Virus record (IMG/VR): IMGVR_UViG_3300030503_000375
Location: 1 to 32,695 of that record
Origin: a virus
Length of the DNA: 32,695 nucleotides
Strand: one strand, 5' to 3'
How positions within the stretch are numbered: the stretch's first letter is position 1; each line of letters begins with the position of its first letter. Position numbers and translations under genes: made by a program. Below are positions 29,689 through 32,695 of the stretch, piece by piece. The notes beneath the pieces were generated by a model. That model was not told where the DNA came from. It searched no databases and saw only the letters and a program-made list of their open reading frames with translations.

Positions 29689-30119
29689 TAAAGTCTTTCT
29701 AGGTAGGCGACTAGCTGTCGAAGCTCATCGAGTGAAGCGTCACTCTTCAACCTGTTGGCTTTATTGGAGATGACCCGCACGTTGCCCCGCACATACCCAA
29801 GTTCCGGTTTGTTTCGGTCAAGACTAGGTGCCCAATCGTGGGAAGACCGCGTTCCGCGCTCTAGTTTGTGCCCGAAAACGGGGCAAATTTCTGGGATTAC
29901 TATATCTTCGAAGGATATCGTGCATGGGACAACCGCTCTTTTTGCTCTACGCCGAGCGGATTGGAGCATATCCTTGGAACGATTTTCACGCACCCAATTC
30001 ATGTGTTGATCGACCTCACATTGACGACAGCGCCAACGAAAGCCTCTCCCAGTGGAATTGATGCGGAAATATTTTTCGGTTAACTCTTTTGGTTGGTCAC
30101 AAACGCGACAGGTTCGCAT
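29688..30119 (-). CDS. HNH-type homing endonuclease
   Basis: A 143-residue protein. N-terminal TCRVCDQPK and RCRQCEVDQ form a four-Cys ribbon; ICPVFGHKL, SLDRNKPELGYVRGNVRVIS and NKANRLKSDAS form the HNH core common in phage endonucleases of this type (SLDR..GY..GNV..IS..AN). The ATG follows a nine-pair stem with TAGGAG in its loop, so its translation may be controlled. Confidence 0.87.
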   Translation of the reverse strand: MRTCRVCDQPKELTEKYFRINSTGRGFRWRCRQCEVDQHMNWVRENRSKDMLQSARRRAKRAVVPCTISFEDIVIPEICPVFGHKLERGTRSSHDWAPSLDRNKPELGYVRGNVRVISNKANRLKSDASLDELRQLVAYLERL

Positions 30120-30143
30120 GGCTTATGTCTCCTAACATAAGCC
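30120..30143 (-). promoter_or_regulatory. Perfect hairpin presenting the ribosome site of the HNH gene
   Basis: Minus-strand arms GGCTTATGT and ACATAAGCC pair over nine bases around the six-base loop TAGGAG, which is the Shine-Dalgarno sequence. The ATG follows directly. The fold is exact and unlikely by chance. Confidence 0.65.
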
Positions 30144-30152
30144 TTTGAAAGT

Positions 30153-30788
30153 CTAGGAAATGGGATTGGCGAGGACTGGATTATCGGTAAAGACGGGATT
30201 TGCGGTGTAGGACTGCCAAATTTCGGTGTCGAGTTCGCGGGCGGTCTTGCCCCGCTTCTTAGCTTCGGCGATAAACGCCTGCTCCAATTGGAGATACCGC
30301 TTGCCAGCCTGTGGCGTGCTCTTCGGGGCGTCATAGCCCTTCAGTCGAAGCCACTTCAGGATGTGCGTGTCGAGAACTGCAACCTCGCCTGCCGTATCGG
30401 GGAACCCGTACATGGCGGTCATGCGGGCGGTTTTAGGACCAATGCCCGGAACTTTTTCGAGGGCTACGACGGAGATATTGTCGAGGTCGATGTTGACGGC
30501 GGCACGGAAGGCTTTGTTGAACAGGGCGTACTTGCCCATCTTGACGTGCTTCAGGGCGATGGCGAGCTTCTTGTGGCGGATCATGAACCGCACGCGCTCG
30601 AACGGCGACATGGGTTTGTTGCTCCCCATGTTGGTGTAGGGGAATTCCATGAAGGCTTGGACTTTCTTCTCGGTGCCCTTCGCGCTCTTGCCTGCCACAC
30701 AGATACCGAAAAGAATCCACCACTCAAGCTGCGGGCGGCTCATCCGTTTTGGCAAGTTGGTCGGGTCTACTGCCGCTGACGCTACCAT
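30153..30788 (-). CDS. HhH-GPD DNA glycosylase, endonuclease III-like
   Basis: A 211-residue repair enzyme. KVPGIGPKTAR at 112-122 is the helix-hairpin-helix with Lys119 in the place of the lyase Lys of endonuclease III, and VLDTHILKW has Asp140 as catalytic acid. No FeS Cys cluster is present, as in some phage and archaeal members. It excises damaged bases; the target base is unknown. ATG 30788 has AAGGA upstream; the frame is open to 30938 but that part overlaps another gene. Confidence 0.82.
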   Translation of the reverse strand: MVASAAVDPTNLPKRMSRPQLEWWILFGICVAGKSAKGTEKKVQAFMEFPYTNMGSNKPMSPFERVRFMIRHKKLAIALKHVKMGKYALFNKAFRAAVNIDLDNISVVALEKVPGIGPKTARMTAMYGFPDTAGEVAVLDTHILKWLRLKGYDAPKSTPQAGKRYLQLEQAFIAEAKKRGKTARELDTEIWQSYTANPVFTDNPVLANPIS

Positions 30789-30984
30789 TTTCTTCCTTAA
30801 CTTCACTCCACGTTCCATTGACAATCGTGTTGAGAAAAACCCTGAACTTGAAACCCTTGCGTTGGAAATCGGGCTCCACTTGAATCTGGGCACGCGACCC
30901 CAAGTCCTGAAGCACCCCCTCAGGAATGAAGACCTCATAGCCGCCGTCGATCCTATGACCGAACTTGCGGATGAGCAACCCCAA
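30724..30984 (-). CDS. Hypothetical protein, start uncertain
   Basis: At least 86 residues from TTG 30984 (GLLIRKFGHRIDGGYEVFIP), ending acidic (SRPDQLAKTDEPPAA). Upstream in frame, NQDPLAALGLLIRKFG reads like a natural N terminus, and an ATT codon at 31008 has AGGAG seven bases upstream, so a non-standard ATT start is possible. The middle (EVFIPEGVLQDLGSRAQIQV) looks like a small beta domain. It overlaps the start of the glycosylase gene. Function unknown. Confidence 0.55.
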   Translation of the reverse strand: MGLLIRKFGHRIDGGYEVFIPEGVLQDLGSRAQIQVEPDFQRKGFKFRVFLNTIVNGTWSEVKEENGSVSGSRPDQLAKTDEPPAA

Positions 30985-31003
30985 CGCAGCTAGAGGGTCT
31001 TGG

Positions 31004-31165
31004 TTAATAACCGATCTCCTCGACGATGCCGATAATCTCGGCGATGATGAGGAGCCCTGCGGCGGCGTACACGGCGGGGTGGTGATCTACGAGGAACAGA
31101 CAGCCGTACCCAAGAATTCTGACACCGCTCTTGACATAACTAATTTTCGCGTGTGCGCTCGCCAT
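31004..31165 (-). CDS. Small membrane protein, 53 aa
   Basis: A 53-residue protein. Residues about 10-26 (YVKSGVRILGYGCLFLV) and about 31-47 (AVYAAAGLLIIAEIIGI) form two helices. It starts at TAATG on the upstream stop with GAGG ten bases above. The order 'KSGVRILGYG... LLIIAEIIGIVEE' is a pattern common to small phage membrane proteins. It may be a holin-like or replication anchor protein; unproven. Confidence 0.65.
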   Translation of the reverse strand: MASAHAKISYVKSGVRILGYGCLFLVDHHPAVYAAAGLLIIAEIIGIVEEIGY

Positions 31166-31464
31166 TACTGATTGACCTCATCTCCCGATTTGTGTTTCCG
31201 ATGAGCCTGCTGGTAATTGAACACGGCGTTATCGTCGTTGTCTTTCTTTTGCTTCGCGATGCAGGCTTCCGCATCTTTATCCAAGGGACGAATGACCTTA
31301 GTGTCCCCGTAGCTGTTCAGGTTCTCGACCTTGTAGTCGCAGCCATCGTAGGTCACAACTTCTGGGCCGATTGCCTTCTCGATGGCTTTGACGCCTGCGA
31401 AAACGGGGTAGACTGCGATTAGGCAGCCGAGGAGGACGTATGCTCTGATCTCGTCGCCGCTCAT
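31165..31464 (-). CDS. Membrane-anchored protein, 99 aa
   Basis: A 99-residue protein. Residues 9-28 (YVLLGCLIAVYPVFAGVKAI) are a single N-terminal helix; the rest is a soluble charged tail with two Cys and a Lys/Asp/Asn-rich end. ATGA overlap with the upstream gene and TAATG with the downstream one. No family recognised; one-helix plus tail is a spanin-like shape, but there is no lipobox partner beside it. Confidence 0.6.
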   Translation of the reverse strand: MSGDEIRAYVLLGCLIAVYPVFAGVKAIEKAIGPEVVTYDGCDYKVENLNSYGDTKVIRPLDKDAEACIAKQKKDNDDNAVFNYQQAHRKHKSGDEVNQ

Positions 31465-31685
31465 CGCATTAACCCCCGACCATGGGTATTGACATCAGTC
31501 GCGCCTTGGGACAACAGGACATCCACCGCTACGCGAGCGTGGAAGCGAGCACCTGCGGGGCTCAGGTTGTACTTGGGGTTGCGAAACTCCTTGATCTTCT
31601 CGTTCAGAAGTTTGTGGCGAAATTGCCGACGTGCTGCCTTGCGTGCGCCATCACCGCGATGTTCCACTACGCTTTTTTCTCTCAT
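31461..31685 (-). CDS. Small basic protein, 74 aa
   Basis: A 74-residue Arg/Lys/His-rich protein (GARKAARRQFRHKLLNEKIK). The start ATG 31685 has GAGGAG five bases upstream and ATGA overlap with the HNH gene. The frame is open to 31751, but that part overlaps the HNH tail. It may bind nucleic acid; function unknown. Confidence 0.6.
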   Translation of the reverse strand: MREKSVVEHRGDGARKAARRQFRHKLLNEKIKEFRNPKYNLSPAGARFHARVAVDVLLSQGATDVNTHGRGLMR

Positions 31686-32095
31686 ACCATCTCCTCGACC
31701 ATTCTGTGGCGTGGGTGATTCTGTTGCTTCACGGTACGCCTGTAATGACAATTCTTACACACAACCTCACATTTTGCAATCTCGGCTTCAATTTTCGACC
31801 ACGGACAGCCCTGATTGCACATATCGGAGATGCTCTTTACCTTGTCCCCTTGGTGGTCAAAATCCAGAACGATAATGTCCGCCTCACCGCAGCCGACGCA
31901 AGGATGGCTCCGAAGATAGATCGCCACGTTTCCGTAGTTTTCCTTTCTTCGTTGCAACATCCACTCCCGATCCGCCTTATATTTGCACTCCTTGCAGTAG
32001 CCCTGTCGCCCACCGTAAGCGGCCCTGTTCTTATGGAAGTCGTCAACCGATTTGTCTGATTCACAGTGCGGGCACCATTTCAATTCATCAGACAT
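31682..32095 (-). CDS. HNH-family zinc protein
   Basis: A 137-residue protein. CPHC and CKEC form one four-Cys ribbon; HPCVGCGE, VLDFDHQGDKVKSISDM and KCEVVCKNCHYRRT form an HNH-like core with the FDH His and the CxxC/CxxCH knuckles. This FDH variant is widespread in phages and plasmids. ATG 32095 has AGAGG six bases upstream. It may be a nuclease or a regulatory relative that lost activity. Confidence 0.75.
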   Translation of the reverse strand: MSDELKWCPHCESDKSVDDFHKNRAAYGGRQGYCKECKYKADREWMLQRRKENYGNVAIYLRSHPCVGCGEADIIVLDFDHQGDKVKSISDMCNQGCPWSKIEAEIAKCEVVCKNCHYRRTVKQQNHPRHRMVEEMV

Positions 32096-32695
32096 CGAAG
32101 ACCTCTGCTTTGTATTCTTGCTGTCTCGGACCCATGTTCAGTCGCTCGTGCGGGTAGCCGAACGGATAACACACTACGTGCGTTTCTCCAAGAAAGTATT
32201 CCGCCATCCCGTGCGTGTGCCCGTGAAACCAGTATCTCGGTTGCTTGGCCTCGATCACTGCCGTCTCATCCGATGTGAAAAAACGGTTGAGCGGACTGTT
32301 GACAAACTGTGGAGGCGTGCTGCGTGGATGCGGCAAGTGATGGCTCAGCACCACAGTCTGGGGCGTCACCAACCGCATCGCGGCCTCGCGGAACGCCGCA
32401 TTCTCCACGTACACCCACTCACGAAAGTCCTTAATTACGCTGAAATCCGACATAGAACTCTCATACAACTGGTTCAAGGGCTGATCGGGAAACCACAGCG
32501 TGCCGCCAAAGAAATGCACGCCGTCGAGGGTCACGTCGCTGTTTTGCAACCAGACGAAGTTCTTCGGCATGTACGACCTGAGGACGAATTCCGCCCTCTC
32601 GCGGGTGCCGCCGTAGTATTCGTGGTTGCCCGTGGTGTACAGAACGTGCCGCGCCTTCGTGCTTAGGAAGGCCAACACCTGCTGAACGATCTTCC
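32088..32695 (-). CDS. Metallophosphoesterase, partial at right edge
   Basis: At least 202 residues; the start is beyond the window edge. GNHEYYGG, LSHHLPHPRS and FHGHTHG are the late motifs of the calcineurin-like fold; the early DxH and GD motifs would lie to the right. It differs from the SbcD-like gene: short with GHTH, like single-domain phosphodiesterases/phosphatases. Its C terminus overlaps the HNH-family gene. Confidence 0.8.
   Translation of the reverse strand, partial: KIVQQVLAFLSTKARHVLYTTGNHEYYGGTRERAEFVLRSYMPKNFVWLQNSDVTLDGVHFFGGTLWFPDQPLNQLYESSMSDFSVIKDFREWVYVENAAFREAAMRLVTPQTVVLSHHLPHPRSTPPQFVNSPLNRFFTSDETAVIEAKQPRYWFHGHTHGMAEYFLGETHVVCYPFGYPHERLNMGPRQQEYKAEVFDV

Noticed and set aside
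1-32695. tRNA, rRNA, CRISPR array, insertion sequence or attachment site
   Set aside because: None was recognised by reading; gaps between genes are under 170 bases and contain only the signals listed.

Overview
The window looks like part of the genome of a large tailed bacteriophage, or a very phage-like megaplasmid, of a Gram-negative host. The evidence is dense, mostly one-strand coding with many ATGA, TAATG and GTGAGTAG stop/start overlaps, plus a private replication and recombination set. That set comprises a RecA/UvsX-like recombinase, RuvC-like resolvase, DnaQ-like exonuclease, DinG/Rad3-like helicase, HU, a probable SSB, an SbcD-like nuclease and an SbcC-like ATPase. Six GIY-YIG or HNH homing-type endonucleases and a large fibre-like protein add to the phage picture. 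No ribosomal, tRNA, CRISPR or insertion-sequence genes were seen. A lipobox protein, a barrel-like protein ending in Phe and signal peptides cleaved after AFS or GSA-type ends point to a host with an outer membrane. The phylum cannot be named from this.

Layout. Almost all genes are on the minus strand, so transcription runs from high to low coordinates. Only three supported genes are on the plus strand: a GIY-YIG endonuclease (1888-2568), a 35-residue protein (21063-21170) and a 179-residue protein (21882-22421). From right to left: 32695-30153 holds a metallophosphoesterase, an HNH protein, small membrane proteins and an HhH-GPD glycosylase. 30119-24429 holds two HNH genes around a structural-looking gene and a 1105-residue fibre-like protein with an ice-binding-like (DUF3494) domain. 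24345-22418 holds the helicase. 22421-17413 holds mostly unknown proteins, two of them membrane proteins, and a nucleoside deoxyribosyltransferase-like enzyme. 17366-10852 holds the envelope genes (barrel-like protein, secreted HExxH protein, lipoprotein), interleaved with HU, SSB-like, MazG-like and DnaQ-like genes. 10783-7662 holds zinc-motif proteins, RuvC and RecA. 7640-1 holds a sulfotransferase-like protein, small unknowns, the SbcC-like ATPase with its HNH neighbour, a second deoxyribosyltransferase-like enzyme and the SbcD-like nuclease.

Expression signals are the most distinctive feature. Seven first-in-unit genes have a -10-like hexamer (TATAAT, TACAAT, TATTAT or TATTAA) ending 5 or 6 bases before the start codon and no Shine-Dalgarno sequence, which is the layout of leaderless mRNAs. 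Genes inside operons have ordinary Shine-Dalgarno sites. A second promoter-like family (core CAGTATTGATA) precedes leadered genes, several of which have a small inverted repeat covering the ribosome site or start codon (deoxyribosyltransferases, HU, one HNH gene). A third, 71-base module occurs twice with identical internal spacing. Strong terminator hairpins follow the lipoprotein and barrel-protein genes.

How the genes fit together: recombination-dependent replication and repair (RecA, RuvC, SbcC/D-like, DnaQ-like, SSB, DinG-like, glycosylase) and nucleotide-pool enzymes (MazG-like, two deoxyribosyltransferase-like) form the core. Homing endonucleases sit in or beside these units. The secreted protease-like protein, lipoprotein and barrel-like protein would act on the host envelope.
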